From Takashimella koratensis (taxonomy: Eukaryota; Basidiomycota; Tremellomycetes; Trichosporonales; Tetragoniomycetaceae): 64,000 nt of DNA. Of the stretch, positions 1 through 12,000 are shown piece after piece (position 1 is the first letter of the stretch; each line of letters starts with the position of its first letter). The stretch covers positions 1,426,001-1,490,000 of the forward strand of contig BCKT01000002.1 in NCBI GenBank assembly GCA_003116875.1, written 5' to 3'. Made by a program: the position numbers and the translations under genes. The notes beneath the pieces were generated by a model. It did no database searches. It saw only the letters and a program-made list of their open reading frames with translations, and was not told the origin of the DNA.

Positions 1-156
1 TTCATCATGTCCAAGCTCAGTCGAAACGAGAAGAAGGCTTTCTCTAAACATTTGACCTGGCTTGCTGAGATGGAGAGATCCGCTCCAGATTTGAAGAAGG
101 CACTCCTCCCCCTCAGTCTGGGTGTTGCTGCCGTACCACGCACACAGCCCCCCTGA
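1..156 (+). CDS. 3' end of an unidentified protein-coding gene (partial)
   Basis: From base 1 the first frame stays open for 51 codons and ends with TGA at 154-156. The residues are charged and helix-like (near the start SKLSRNEKKAFSKHL, later ERSAPDLKKALLPL), and codon choice (AAG, CTC, GAG) resembles the neighbouring genes. It converges on the Mog1 gene, whose stop lies about 210 bases downstream. No family was recognised and the 5' part lies outside the window, so this could also be a chance open frame. Confidence 0.4.
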   Translation, partial: FIMSKLSRNEKKAFSKHLTWLAEMERSAPDLKKALLPLSLGVAAVPRTQPP

Positions 157-365
157 ATGGATCGAATCGAGGCGTTCGTCGCGATGGTCTGCGAGGATGC
201 TTTTTTCACGTTCTGCTCTCAATCGACCTTGTACCAAATGTCCATATCCACAAAGTTCACAATGCCCTTGCGGTACTCTATACACAAGTCATTCAACAGA
301 GAGAAGAATGCAAACTGCCGACTTCTCTTCCATTCGGTTCACACGTCACCCTTCCTCTGTGTCTC

Positions 366-1285
366 CTACTCATCTCCAAACAACTCCCAATCCTCGACCT
401 TGAACCCACCTACAGCCGTAGTCCACCACTCCTCCACCTTTTCCTTCTCCCCCTCTCCATTTCCCAGATTCACATTTACCGAACAAACCACATCTGCCTT
501 TTTCTCCCCTCCTTCCTCTTTCTTGACCCAACACCTCCAGAGTGCAACGCCTATCCAGACGGTATCGGGGGCATCGGTTTCGTGGCCTGGCCGAGGAGCG
601 CCGGTCGGGTCGTGTGAGAACTTGTGGACGACTTGGGTCCCAGAGAGGATCGTGACCGGCGGTGTGGATGGGGAAGAGGAGGTTTGAGAGGTGGATGGGA
701 GTGGGGATGGAGGAGCAGGGGTGAGGATGGTGCTGGAGAGAGCAGCGTTGTCGTTTGCAAGAGAGTGGAAGTGGTACCTGAGCTTGTTAGCGGTGTTCGC
801 AACAGAGACAAGGAAAAGAGAGAAGGGATTCAGAAATCGGTGGAGGAAAGTAACAGGTGAGAAGTCTGATGGATAACTCGACTCACTTGGCAGCCTCCCA
901 GAGATCCGTCGCCGCTGGTCCTACCTCGACCATGGCCAAAATCTCAACGATCACGCTCGTATCCGAGTTGCTTGAGAGGAACACTTCCTGGTTATCTGGA
1001 ACTTGTCGCAAATCGCTGTGTTCTGCGTTAGCCCTTGTTGCGATTAATCACGGGATACACATTGGTATAGAAATGAGCTCATGAGTTGCTTAGTGGAGAG
1101 CTGGAGCAATTGATGGTGCTTTCGCTCTCGAAAGGACCAGGTAGAACGTGGTTGGAGGTATCCATGACGACACTGATGGAGGACGGAAGCAGCAGACTGG
1201 GGACCTACCTCGCGTCGATAAAGTCGGCGGGAACGGGCATGACGATGGCTCCGCCGTACAGCGGCCTGGGAACGAGGTGACTCAT
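366..1285 (-). CDS. MOG1: Mog1-like Ran GTPase-binding protein
   Basis: Mog1 binds the nuclear GTPase Ran and supports nucleotide release and nuclear protein import. Three exons (1285-1209, 1015-887, 777-366) join in frame to give 205 residues, close to the usual 190-220. The N-terminus carries the family signature: LYGGAI, then FIDASDLRQVPDNQEVF spanning the first splice junction, with the split Ser codon restored by joining. Exon 2 continues with a beta-rich stretch ending DLWEAAK. Exon 3 gives YHFHSLANDN, a Pro/Ser/Thr-rich insert, then WIGVALWRCWVKKEE and a C-terminal strand ending VEDWELFGDE. All junctions are GT-AG. The start ATG at 1283-1285 immediately precedes the conserved core. Divergent from the dynactin gene across only 189 bp. 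The assignment is firm from motifs; Ran binding is inferred from the family. Confidence 0.9.
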
Positions 1286-1474
1286 TGCTTGTGCGTTGAA
1301 GTGTGGGAAGAAAGACGAAAGAGGGAGAGGGGACGATGATGAAATGGGATCGGTGCTGTGCCTTGCCTTTTATAGCCGCACCTTGGTCGACTGGAACCGA
1401 TGTCGGAACCTGGGACGCAAAGTCGGCCTGCCTCCACTCGTATCCTCACCATCCACTTCTCACCAACACTCACC
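1286..1474. promoter_or_regulatory. Short divergent promoter between MOG1 and the dynactin p24 gene
   Basis: Only 189 bp separate the two divergent start codons, so both promoters and both 5' leaders must lie here. No TATA box is evident. The segment before the plus-strand ATG is C/T-rich. An in-frame upstream ATG for the plus gene sits at 1400. Confidence 0.5.
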
Positions 1475-2534
1475 ATGGCATCCCCGACCACCACCGACGC
1501 TGGCAACCTCGCGCTCGAGCTGCGTGTGCGATCCCTCGAAGCTCAAGTATACGGTGTTCCCGCGTCCATCATTGGCCCATCAGGGGACGCGTCGGGATCA
1601 ACATCTACCTCAGCATCAGCCAACGCGCCCGGACCATCGACCAGTCGGACCCCGCAGACCACGAGGCTTTCGCCAAATCCTGCGGCTGGGAATGGTGCTG
1701 GGTCTGCGGCTGAGGCGTCGAGTAGGGACAAGTCTGTGATACGCCGGGTACAAGATCTGAACGAAGCTCTGGACCGTGTGTTCAGTGAAAGCGACGCGCT
1801 CAAGTTATTGTATACCAATTGTAAGCTCTTCCTTCCCTGGGCTGGCCATGGAGGAGTGGAGGTATCCTATGTACTACCTACTGACGCGATGACGTTATAG
1901 ACGAGCGATACCTACCTCTCCTAAAAGGCGGGGACGAGATTCGAGAACCTCGTGATACTAAGGACAAAACGGCCTCCCCAGCCGACCCCTCTCGAGAGAA
2001 TGGTCACGTCCGCGTGTCCGACCTCGTTCCTGAGGCCGCCAAACTCGCGATCGTGCTCGAGGCCGCGGAAGATATCCGGTCCGCTGAGAGGGCGTTACGT
2101 GAGATTGAGCTGTTACGTGCTCGAGGAGCGGACAGCGCCGGAGAGCTGGAACGTGAGTCAAGCGTAGACGATAAGGAGCCGGGGGCAACGAGCACGCAGA
2201 GTTACATTGGATTCCGGTGACTGATGAACATCAGAGATTGTCCCGCTCCGAACCAACCTTGTCCATGGGCTCGAGCGCCAACGCGAGGAGACTGCCAAAG
2301 TAGACCAGCTACGATCAGACGTCACCGCTCTCGTGAGGAACTACGACCACTTTGTGAGTTTCTGACCCGTCTCGTGTTTCTTGAGATATGACGCTGGCTA
2401 ACACTGTTCTCGGTACGCAGACAAACGCGGCCTCCGAGGTGTTCATGGCGCTGCATCATCGACTAGAGGCCTTGGAGGACGCAGCGAGCTTCATGGAGCG
2501 TGCGGAGCGGAAACGGCTCGCGGAGAGGTACTAG
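1475..2534 (+). CDS. Dynactin subunit 3 (p24)-like protein
   Basis: Dynactin p24 is a shoulder/arm subunit of the dynein activator dynactin. Four exons (1475-1820, 1901-2152, 2235-2353, 2421-2534) give 276 residues. The family pattern is visible: an N-terminal ELRVRSLEAQVYG (compare the LQARVEELERWVYG type start of animal p24), a helical stretch RRVQDLNEALDRVFSESDALKLLYTNY, then VSDLVPEAAKLAIVLEAAEDI, and a final coiled coil with IVPLRTNLVHGLERQ and VFMALHHRLEALE. The Ser/Thr/Ala-rich insert at about residues 30-85 is low complexity. ATG 1475 was chosen because the homologous region starts right after it; an in-frame ATG at 1400 would add 25 non-conserved residues. p24 subunits diverge strongly, so the name rests on pattern and coiled-coil layout. 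Confidence 0.7.
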
Positions 2535-2715
2535 GCGAGCCCAGGACTGAGCCATGTAAACTCGACTATCACCTTCGTTTTCTCTTTGGTAGTTTACAAA
2601 GCATTGTTGTATTTTATATCAACGATTCATGCCCTATGTACATGCGATTTAACCATCCTCTCTACGTCAGTCTACAACACCTCCCTTCGTCTTCCCCTTC
2701 GCCTTCCGCGACGTC

Positions 2716-4172
2716 TTAGTGGTCATCCTCGTCCTCGCCCGGACACCCACCGGGCGCGTTCATCTCTTCCCAGCTGCTGTACTTGTACGAGCACCAGAAA
2801 CAGTAACAGTACTCGTTTCTTAGCTGAGAGACCAAAAACTCGAGGTGTTCTGCGGGTTCCATGGCGAGTACTTTTTTCGCTCCTGAGACCATATCCTTCC
2901 ATTCCACTCCATCGTACTTGCCCTTGTCCTCTCCAACCGCCGCTGGCTGTGCCTCTGCCGGTGCTGGTCTACCGAACCGTACGAGCCCTTCCTCCTCCTC
3001 GTCGTCCCCTCCGACCCCGTTGACGCCGCCGAGATCAGACAGCATATCTCGTCGCATCCGGTCCCGCAGCCGCTCGGCGGCAGACATGTTCTCCTGCCTC
3101 GTACTTGAGACGAGAAGCGGTGGAGAAGGAGATCGAGGCGATGTCGGTGACGGCGGAATCTGGGCGGGGTAGATGAGTCTGAGAAGTGGGCGGGGCATTC
3201 CCAGCGGGTCTTGTGGAATAACATGTAGTGGGTGGAGCTGAACCGATAGATGAGGAGCGAAGAAAGTAGGAACACCAGTAATCAGTAACGTCTTTCTCTT
3301 TACAAACTCAACCCTCATTCTCGCCCCACACTGCCTCAAGAGCCCCCGTTCAAGTACTCACCTTGATCCCAGCCTCCTCGTCGAGAGACACGAGCATATC
3401 CCTCGCCTTGTGCTGTTTCCTCTCAAGCTCACGAGCCGTGAACTCGCCTCCTCGGCGGGCTCGGAACGAGCTCGTCTCTGCGTCGAGGCGGGCGCGTTTT
3501 GTCGGGTCCAGGCTATCAGGGTCACGTCTTGGGTCGGGGAGCGGTGGTGGTGTGGGTGACCTAGCCGCCAGACCTCTTCGACCTGGGAGGGTTAGCGTGG
3601 CTTTCATCGCACATCAAAGCGGAATCCCATGAATGCGGCATGTGGATAGGACGCGAGGGGTGATTGAAAGACTACGCACCCGCCCACATGGAAATCCGGA
3701 TCGGTTCCGCTCTGGACCTCGAGCTCCCTATCCCTCCTCGTGCGGGTTCCTCATTATCGTTCTCCCCACCACGTTCCCTGTCTGCAGCCGCACTTCGACT
3801 TATGCGCTCTGGTGATGCGCTTCTCCGCTTTCCGAGTCCCTCGCCAATGTTCCATCCCATCTTCTTCATCATGTCCACTGCTTTACTCCCACCATCACCC
3901 CCTCCACTCCCACTCCCACTCGCGCTCCCCTTGGCCTTTTCTCCCCCACTCGCTACTTCTCCTCCGCTATACCGCTCAAACAAGCTCGTGTTCAGCCCTT
4001 CTCGCCGCCGGGCCTCTTCCTCGTCCTTCAGCGTCCGCAAGTTCTTCGCCTGCCCTGCCCGCATCGATTTCAGCTCGGCAGCCGATCGTCGAGCAGAGTA
4101 TGTCTGGGGCTCGCGAGGAGCGGCCTCGACGAGGAACTTGTCCGACATGAAGTCGTCCTCCGAGTCGGACAT
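2716..4172 (-). CDS. G-patch domain protein with C-terminal DUF4187 (GPATCH11-like)
   Basis: Three exons (4172-3680, 3582-3362, 3093-2716) give 363 residues. The acidic N-terminus MSDSEDDFMSDKFL is typical of GPATCH11/CCDC75-type proteins. A G-patch core follows at about residues 95-165: MMKKMGWNIGEGLGKR, an insert, then EPIRISMWAGRRGLA. A basic helix (ARELERKQHKARDMLVSLDEE) leads to the C-terminal domain with YCYCFWCSYKYSSWEEMN and a terminal CPG-EDEDDH, the cysteine pattern of DUF4187. Exon 3 is taken from the acceptor at 3094, the one that keeps phase 0 and reads ENMSAAERLRDRM. G-patch proteins usually bind RNA or activate DEAH helicases; vertebrate GPATCH11 is linked to nuclear/centromere biology. 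The precise role here is inferred only. Confidence 0.85.
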
Positions 4173-4681
4173 GGTGGGTCAGTTGGTCTGGTGGGTTGTG
4201 ATGACGGGACAGTGTTGACGCTGGAGATGAGTGGCAAGTGAAGTGGAGGTGGAGTTTTGCCACAGAGAATAAGAGGTATGGTGAATAGTAAAATGCGTTT
4301 CTCATGAAAAAAAGTGCAGGCCAGCGACAGCCGGCATGACCAGAGGACTGCAAGCATGGGCAGCTTGATATACAGTAGCCCCGACTAGCAGCACGATCAG
4401 TCGACGCGTGGCCGCGATCTGTGAGAAGCTAGCTTTCTTGCCCACACCATTCCGTGTCTGAGATCGCTGATTGTTCATCATCCTCGACCTCTCTATGAAC
4501 ACTTTCTTCATCACTACGTGCGGCGCAGGTCAGTTCCTCAATGCCAATGACCGTCTATTCAATCTGGACGTGTCTAACACCGAGCCTGTCTCGCTGCTCC
4601 CATCCCTCAGCCATAGCCGCAATATATCATCATACAGTGTGCATCTCCAGCAATGCTAAATGGAAAGAAGAAAGAAACCGT

Positions 4682-5684
4682 TTACGAACGGGGCTTCTCC
4701 CTAAAGCGATGGTCAGTACGAGCCCCAACAACAGAACGTAATAGCATGATAGTGCAATGACCAGAAGTAACTCACTTCTTCTCCTTCCAGAGAGCGAGGA
4801 GACCGACACCCGAGACCTTGACGACCTTGAAACGAACACCGGGGATATCACCCTTGGCCTTTCCGCGACGACCGAAACCGGAGATGAGGACCTCGTCGTT
4901 CTCGTCGGTGAAGTTCAAGCAACCGTCGTTGGGGACGAAAGCGGTGACCTTCTTGCCGTTCTTGATGAGCTGGACACGAACGCACTTTCGGATGGCAGAG
5001 TTGGGCTGCTTGGCCTCAACACCGACCTGTAAAGCTTTAGCGCTGTATAGGTGATGGATGACCACAATCTCTCTGACGCTCCGCTCTCAACTCTCGCCTC
5101 TCTTGCCCGCTCTCTTCGGCCATAATAGGATGCAGCAAGGGTCGGCTGGATGGTCCGGAGGAGACCTCCCAGACCTCGTCACGATGCTCGAACATCCAAC
5201 CCAAGTCCACCGCATCACGACCTCCAGCACTCCCACATCCCTTCGCTTTCTTCCTCTCGCTCGCCTTGACCATTCTTGGTATCCTCTGCCCCCCTCGATG
5301 CTTCGTCCTCTTCTCCTGCCTTCACCCTTCAATTGTCGCCCATCCTGACCCAATCCCTCCTGTCCCGCCAAATCCCAATACACTTCCATCCTTGCCCCCT
5401 CTCGTTCGTATTCTCCAACCTCGACGCTAGCTCACCTTCTCGAGGACGATACCCTTGGCGTGGGACGAACCACCGGTCGGGGAGGTCTTGTAGAACTTGC
5501 CGAGGGCACGCTTGTTGTAGTCGTTGTCGGCCCACCTGTTCTCGCGACGAGTGGTACGGAGCTTGCGCGCTGCCTGAAGACCGCGAGGCTTGTTGGCTAT
5601 AGGGGATCAGAGGTCAGTGAGTGCGCTTGTGGCAGGGATGGCGCAAGGGGGTGTCTGAGTTGGAGGCCGATACTCACAACCCAT
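4682..5684 (-). CDS. RPS23: 40S ribosomal protein S23 (uS12)
   Basis: Component of the small ribosomal subunit decoding centre. Four exons: 5684-5678 (7 nt, ATG GGT T), 5596-5436, 5026-4776 and 4700-4682 (19 nt). Together they encode 145 residues, the canonical length. Sequence is near-universal: [76 protein letters not shown], then LLALWKEKK. The genomic frame appears to stop right after KEKK, but that TGA lies inside a GTGAGT donor; splicing to 4700 adds EKPRS and TAA, exactly the conserved eukaryotic C-terminus. The PNSA loop with the usually hydroxylated proline is present. Intron 2 is about 400 nt, long for this window; no convincing box C/D or H/ACA snoRNA was found in it. Confidence 0.97.
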
Positions 5685-6169
5685 GGTTGCTAATTGATGG
5701 ATAGAGAGAAAGACGAAGACGACGAAAAGTTGAAAGTCGTCTATCCTGGCTGAGGAAGGGCCTCTACGGTGGGACAGGGTCTACAACCAGCAAAGTCAAA
5801 TCGAGTGTGGCACTGGGACACACCGCAGAGGGCACACCCAGGAGACTGCCATCTATAACGCCGAAAGTAACCGGCGGAGATATCTCTGGCGGGACCAGCC
5901 TGCAGAGCACAGTGGCACTTTTGTCGGCGATAGCTTATGTCCGACAGAATCGAAACATGTCAAGCCTGCATGTCTTCGTTCCTCACGTGACTCAGCCGGC
6001 TAGCTCCGATCATTCATCGCTTGTCGATATTTCCGGATCTCGTCCAACGCGGTCCAGCTCTCGGGTTGTTATCAGCCCTCCCCACTTCTCTGATCACCTC
6101 ATCGCCTCTCTCTTTTCCCCACCTCCTCCTCACTTCACTCATCACCTCACCCTGTCCAATCTCGTAGTC
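5685..6169. promoter_or_regulatory. Divergent promoter region of RPS23 and the gamma-glutamyltranspeptidase gene
   Basis: 485 bp between two divergent start codons with no credible coding frame of its own. The side nearest the plus gene (about 6065-6165) is C/T-rich, common for leaders in this genome. No TATA box or named factor site could be picked out with confidence. Confidence 0.45.
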
Positions 6170-8782
6170 ATGGCCCCGCTCGACTTCTCAAAGCTCCACC
6201 CGTCATACGACCCAAAGTTTATTCACTTTGCGTCTCGCCGATCGTCCATCTTCTCGGCAAAGGGCGCGGTTGCGACTTCTCAGCCCCTTGGTGAGGTCTG
6301 CAGCTTATTTGCACTCCACACGGACAGAGCTGACATTGTTCACCTTGGGTTATCACAGCTGCCCAGGCAGGGGTTGAGATCTTGAACAAGGGAGGGAATG
6401 CAGGTGAGCTGTTGTGCGACGAAAGCACCGAGCAAGCTTGACAGACAATAACACAACTCGCAGCCGACGCCGCTGTTGCAACCGCTGCGGCACTCAATGT
6501 AGCCGAGCCATCTTGCACGGGGCTTGGAGGAGGTGAGTTTACCATTACATCATCTCGGTGCCAACTCACACCATCGCAGATATCTTTTGCCTGTTCTGGG
6601 ACGCCAAAGCCAAGGTCGTGCGGGGTATCAACGGCTCCGGCCGGGCTCCTCAAGCTCTCACCTTGGAACACCTCCGGAAGTGCGGCATCACTGGGGATTC
6701 TGTAAGTCTTCTCCTCGCACTCAGCGCTTTCATTCAGTAAAAATCAGCCACTTACGTCCAATCCCTTCTGTAGATTCCATTGACCAACCTAAACTCGGTG
6801 ACGGTACCCGGGGCAGCTGCTGGGTGGTGCAAGACCATCGAGGAGTTTGGGTCTGGCAAATTGACAATGGAAGAGATCCTTGCCCCCGCCATTCGGATGG
6901 CACGTGATGGTATTCCCGAACATGAGCTCAACAGTCGGCAGGTAGGTTGGAACTGAAAGAGGCGGGTCTCGTGTGGATACTGATCATGGGACAGTGGCAT
7001 ATCGCAGAGGAGATGATCAAGAATGCTTCTCCTAACTGGCGCGAGTAAGTCAGAGCTCTGTAGTGAGTAACAGGAGCTGACAACATCTAGGATGATGATG
7101 CCGGATGGGGTGAGTTCCGAGCACAAAATCATGCCTAGCACCATGGCAATGCAGCTGACGAGTCGTAGACCCCACCCAAGCCGTCGCATATCATGACGCA
7201 CCCAGAACTGGCCGACACTTTCGAAGCTATCGCGAAGCATGGTAAAGAGGGGTACTACAAGGGACGTATCGCTAAATGTGAGTAATCTTCCCATCCCTCT
7301 CAGCTCCACCAGAGTATCTGGGTACATCCGATATTGGGAAAGAGTACTGATCCACATAGCTATTGTTGAGCTTGTCACGTCAGGCGGAGGAGTGATGACG
7401 CTTGAGGACTTGGCGAGGTGCGAAGCGGAAGTAATTCAGCCTATCAAGTACGATTTCCGAGTGGGCGAAGCAGGCGACCAAGGCGTTTCTCTCTGGGAGG
7501 TGGGTGCTCTTTCTCTCGTCAAGCTGTCTTCCGGCGATCGGCTGTCGTATGGAGCTGATCTTTGATCTAGTGTCCGCCCAACGGGCAAGGTCTGACCGCT
7601 CTCATCGCGCTGGGTATCGTCGAGGCCGTTGAGGTGGCACATGGGATCGATATGTTGGAGATTGAACACAACTCGGCTCTGTACTTGCATATCATCATTG
7701 AAGCTCTCCGACTCGCTTTCGCAGGTGAGTGGTGGTCTCCATGCCTTAAGCAGAGGGCTGTTGCCCGCTAGTTGTGTGGGACAAATCAGGCGATCACCTA
7801 GCTGACCATGCCTTCTGATTATTCTTGTTATGACAGACAGTGAGTACTTGTCTTTTCCTAACACTCTACCCTCTCCCCTTCCGACAGACACTAACTTCCT
7901 GCAGCTCGCTACTACGTCACCGACCCAAAGTACGAGCGCGTGCCTGTCTCTGAGCTCTTGAGCGCGGAGTACCTCGCTCATCGCGCATCTCTGATCGACC
8001 TGTCCCGATCCACCAACGTGACCCATGGCGATCCCGTCAACACCTCTGATACCGTGTACCTCGCTACGGCGGATAAAGACGGTAACTCGTGTAGTTTCAT
8101 TGCATCCAACTACGCCGGGTTCGGGACCGGTGCAATCCCGAAAGGGTGTGGGTTCACACTCCAGAATCGAGGATCCGGGTTCACGTTGATTGAAGGCCAC
8201 CCGAATATGGTAGAAGGTGGGAAAAGGCCGTATCATACGATTATCCCAGCGATGGTAACGAAGAATGACGACCTGTTGATGTCGTACGGGATCATGGGTG
8301 GTGAGTGGCGGATTGGACACTAACGCATTCGTGCTGTGCTGTGCTAACCCATGACTCAGGCTTCAATCAGCCCCAAGCCCACGTTCAAGTCCTCCTCAAC
8401 CTCTTGCGCGGTTTCTCGACCCAAGCATGTCTTGACGCTCCACGGTTCTGTATCTCCGCCGGTCTGCCAGATGCAGGTACGAAGAATGCTGCAGCTGCCG
8501 GGAACGTAAACAGCGAGATCTGGTTCGAGGAAGGGATTGCCCCGAGCGTAATTGAGGAGCTTAAAGGTATGTTGAATTTGTTTCGAAACCCCACAGGATT
8601 AAGAAACAGCACTGATACGGTCTTTAGCTATGGGACATAAATGTGAAGTGGCCGAAGGGTTCAATCGCAAAATTGCAGGAAAAGGTCAGATTATCATGGC
8701 AGTCAACGATCCTTCAGGTCGTCGAGTTTGGGCATGTGGGTCGGATCTGCGTGGCGATGGATGTGCGATGGGTCAGATCTAG
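6170..8782 (+). CDS. Gamma-glutamyltranspeptidase family protein (glutathione hydrolase-like)
   Basis: Ntn-hydrolase that would cleave or transfer gamma-glutamyl groups. Starts at ATG 6170 ([17 protein letters not shown]) and ends with TAG 8780-8782, with about a dozen short exons. The family landmarks come in order: [28 protein letters not shown] N-domain, [79 protein letters not shown], then YHTIIPAM and [19 protein letters not shown]. The Thr of the DTVYL segment is the likely autoprocessing nucleophile at the start of the small subunit. The substrate-side Gly and Pro motifs are intact. No signal peptide or membrane anchor is visible, so it resembles the cytosolic YwrD-like branch more than secreted Ggt. 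A 3-nt exon is likely at 7837-7839 (see findings). The specific substrate is not known. Confidence 0.9.
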
Positions 8783-9099
8783 TAACGGTGCCCGAACACG
8801 AGCGGAGCGAGTGAGCGACTGTGTGAGTGTGTGAGTGTGAGGATTGCGAGTAGCGGCGCTGTTGAGACCAGGCACGGGTCTGAGAGCGGGATGGTTCATT
8901 CAACGCCTTTGCGAGATCTTGTCGCACACTCTTTCTGTTCTTCGGACAAGGGTTAGAATTCCTAGGGATACGTGATGAATTAGACCTAGATGCATTCCTG
9001 GGCACTGGACCTTTTCCCCAAAACCTCCCGGCGTCCAATCCAACCCACCCCAGTTCTCCTAACCCCTCTTGCGTCCCTCACCTCACTCCTCTCACCGAC
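8783..9099. other. Convergent 3' spacer between the GGT-like gene and MED13
   Basis: 317 bp holding the 3' ends of two converging genes. A short GTGTGAGT-rich stretch lies near 8820-8840. No coding potential or RNA gene recognised. Confidence 0.4.
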
Positions 9100-12000
9100 T
9101 CACTTCCGCGCCAACCCCTCTAGAGCCGCCCGGACCACACGTACCGCTTCCACATGAGCCGGTAAACTCGTTTCAAACCCATACCTTTTCCTACCTAAAC
9201 AAGCAAGGGCATAAACTTCTTCACCTAATTTCTTCAGTGCCTCGGGAGTTGGGACTGTCGACAGTGATGCAGACGAGTTTCCTCCTGCCCCGTTCCCACC
9301 TGCACCCCCACCACCAGTTCCAGCTCCACCGGTTGCCGCTGTTGTTCCTGTCGCACCTGATCCCGTCGATCCGGGTGTACCCGCCGCGCCTCCTCTGCTT
9401 GCACTACTCCCCGACGAAGGATCTGGTCGGTGCGAGACGACATGGTACGTCACCGAACTATGTTGTGTGGCAGTTGGACTAGCGAGGGTGATCGCGAATG
9501 AGGCGTCCGAGTACGCCGCGCGCGCTAGGGGCTGAACAAATGCTTGTTGTGCCGAAAGTGAAGCACGTCCGATCGCGCTGACGCTACTTTCTGCGCGGTG
9601 GCGGGTTTTCTCTCCCTCGGCCCCGTTCCCATTAACAACCGGGTTGGCGGCGTTGACCGTCGTAGGTACTCCGCCTTGGGCCTGAGGCTGGATCAAATCC
9701 ACCGGCATTCTCCGCCCAAACACCGTCAGTGTAGCAACCAGTGATTCGTCCACTATCGTCGCTGCCGGGTCAGCCAACATCGTATTGGGAACGTTGGCCA
9801 CTGCCGCTCGAGGCCTGACCAACGATGTGGCTGCCGATGAAGATGACGATGAGGGTGAGGCAGAGGATGGTAACTGGGGATCGGCGTCGCCTTGAGTGTC
9901 TCCGGATTCAAGCATGAGCAAGGTGAACGGTTCTTTCCGCGCGCCAGAGATTGTTCGCCACGCTATCACGACAACAAGCGATCAGCGCAGTGCTGTGGCA
10001 GGATTCACAAGTTGATAAACCATCAAGTCCCAACTCACCATCAACTTCGTCCTGAGACAACGGATCAAGCGAGCACATTGTCAACTGCCACTCTGCAGAC
10101 GCCTGATCCGCAAACGCCTGTGCCGTCGTCCACACTTTCGTAACTCTCTTCATCGCTACTCTTGCCGCGTTCGCTCCATTACCCTTCCCCGTCCCCGTCC
10201 CTGCCCCTGCCCCTACCGCCGCCCCTCCCTCGACCTCCTCACGGACAACCATCACTTCACACGCCTCTCCCTGTGCATCGGTGGTCGCAACCACCACCAC
10301 TCCGCAGCTCGGTACGACCGCATAAGCCGAATGCACCGCTCGTGCACGGTTGAGCACATCGTATGTCCTCGGCGTCCACGACAGAGTGAACTGTGGGCGT
10401 GGCGTGGCGTCCTCTGGCCGAGGCGCGAGCGTGAACGCATGATGCTGCAGTACCAGCGGAGAAGCAGGTAAGAGCCGGGTACCCCTGACGTCGATTCGCC
10501 GGACTTCACGAGGTATACGGGAGTACAGCTCCATAGTCAGGGAAGGGAGGTGGTGTGTAGTGTTGATTGGCAGAAGGTGGATGATATGCACGATGGTGAA
10601 GGGAGGTTTGGAAGTAGATGTGTGAGACAAGAGACGGTGGAGTTCGGGAATGGATGTAGTGGGTGAGACGAGGAGGTAAAAGATGGTCGTTTGAGTGGCT
10701 TCTTTACTGATCGAGCCTAGACAGCAAGGTCAGCAAGAGCTCGTTGTTGGCAAAGTTATGGAGTCGAATTTGTACTCACGGATTGCCTCGTTGGCTGATG
10801 TCCACGGGATAACACCCTTGTCTGCCTTTGCGCTCTCTCCAACCTCGTGTTTGCCGAACATGTACGTCTGGACGAAATCATCAGTAATCTTGGACATACG
10901 GCCTGTCCTGAATACATGTTACGCTTCTTTTACGAGCGCAACCTCGACTCTTCCTTCTTCTGTACTCACCGCGTACACCGCACCTGCATCACGAAGAAAC
11001 TCGCTCGCCGCCTTCTCCCCACCTCTTTCAGCCACCGCATACGCCACCAAATCCTTCGGCCCTCCTGCAGGCTGCAGTCCTAGTTCTCGCCAATACGCGA
11101 GCCCTGCAACCGACAACCTCATGATCGTTGGTCCGTACCCTACGCTTACTGCCACCGGTGACAAGGCCTGAATCGGCGCCCCTGTCGCTCCTTCTTCAAT
11201 GAATACGGGTTCGCCCGTCGCTGCAGCGATGAACGACGCCGTGGGGTCGGGGTCCAATGGTCCTGCAAAGTCGCCCAGTACCGATCCAGATATCGGCATT
11301 GTAGACGCGGGGACCGAAGAGGTGTACAAAGACCCCGAGTCAGAACTTTGTCCGCCGCGATGAAGGGTAAGAAACCTCCGCAGGTCTCGATTCTCCAATA
11401 CCGTCTTTGCGACCAGGCCCAGATCGAACGCAGACAAGTCGTTCCCTTCGCCCTTCGACTCGACTTTGACCTGCGCCTGTACAGCCACCTGCTGCCTCGC
11501 CGCGCCTCCTGTCCCGGGACCAGGGTTCCCGGTCGACTCCCCAACCCAGGCCGGGTTCCAGCTCCGACTCGAGGTCAACGACGCCGGGACCTCATCCTTG
11601 AACCCACACCACTCCACACCTAGACACTGACTTCCTCCATACTGCACTTCGTCGTCCTCTGCCGTTTGGTGGGCGTGGTGATGCGCCGCTTGCGCTGGTC
11701 GACTCTCGTCCTCTACCTCGACCGATTCCGGGGTCGGTGGCATCCCTGTCGGGTCGTCGTCATCCTCAGCTGAAGTCGCGTCAGACTCAATCTCCCACGC
11801 CGAGGCGTAGTCGTACCCCTTGCGCTTCTGGCTCAGTCGCTCGACAAGGTCAACCCGAAGCCCGGCTGGTGCCGAGCGACCAGAAGACGCCGTAAGTGCG
11901 GGTGAAGGAAGGTTGTAGGCAAACGTGGACAAGGGGGAGGGAGTAGACAAGACGAGAGGCTCGAATTCGGATGGGATAATATCCTTGGATTTTGGTTTCG

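Noticed and set aside
5035..5435. Box C-like TGATG sequences in the RPS23 intron as a snoRNA
   Set aside because: Boxes are imperfect, wrongly spaced, or on the antisense strand; no terminal stem.
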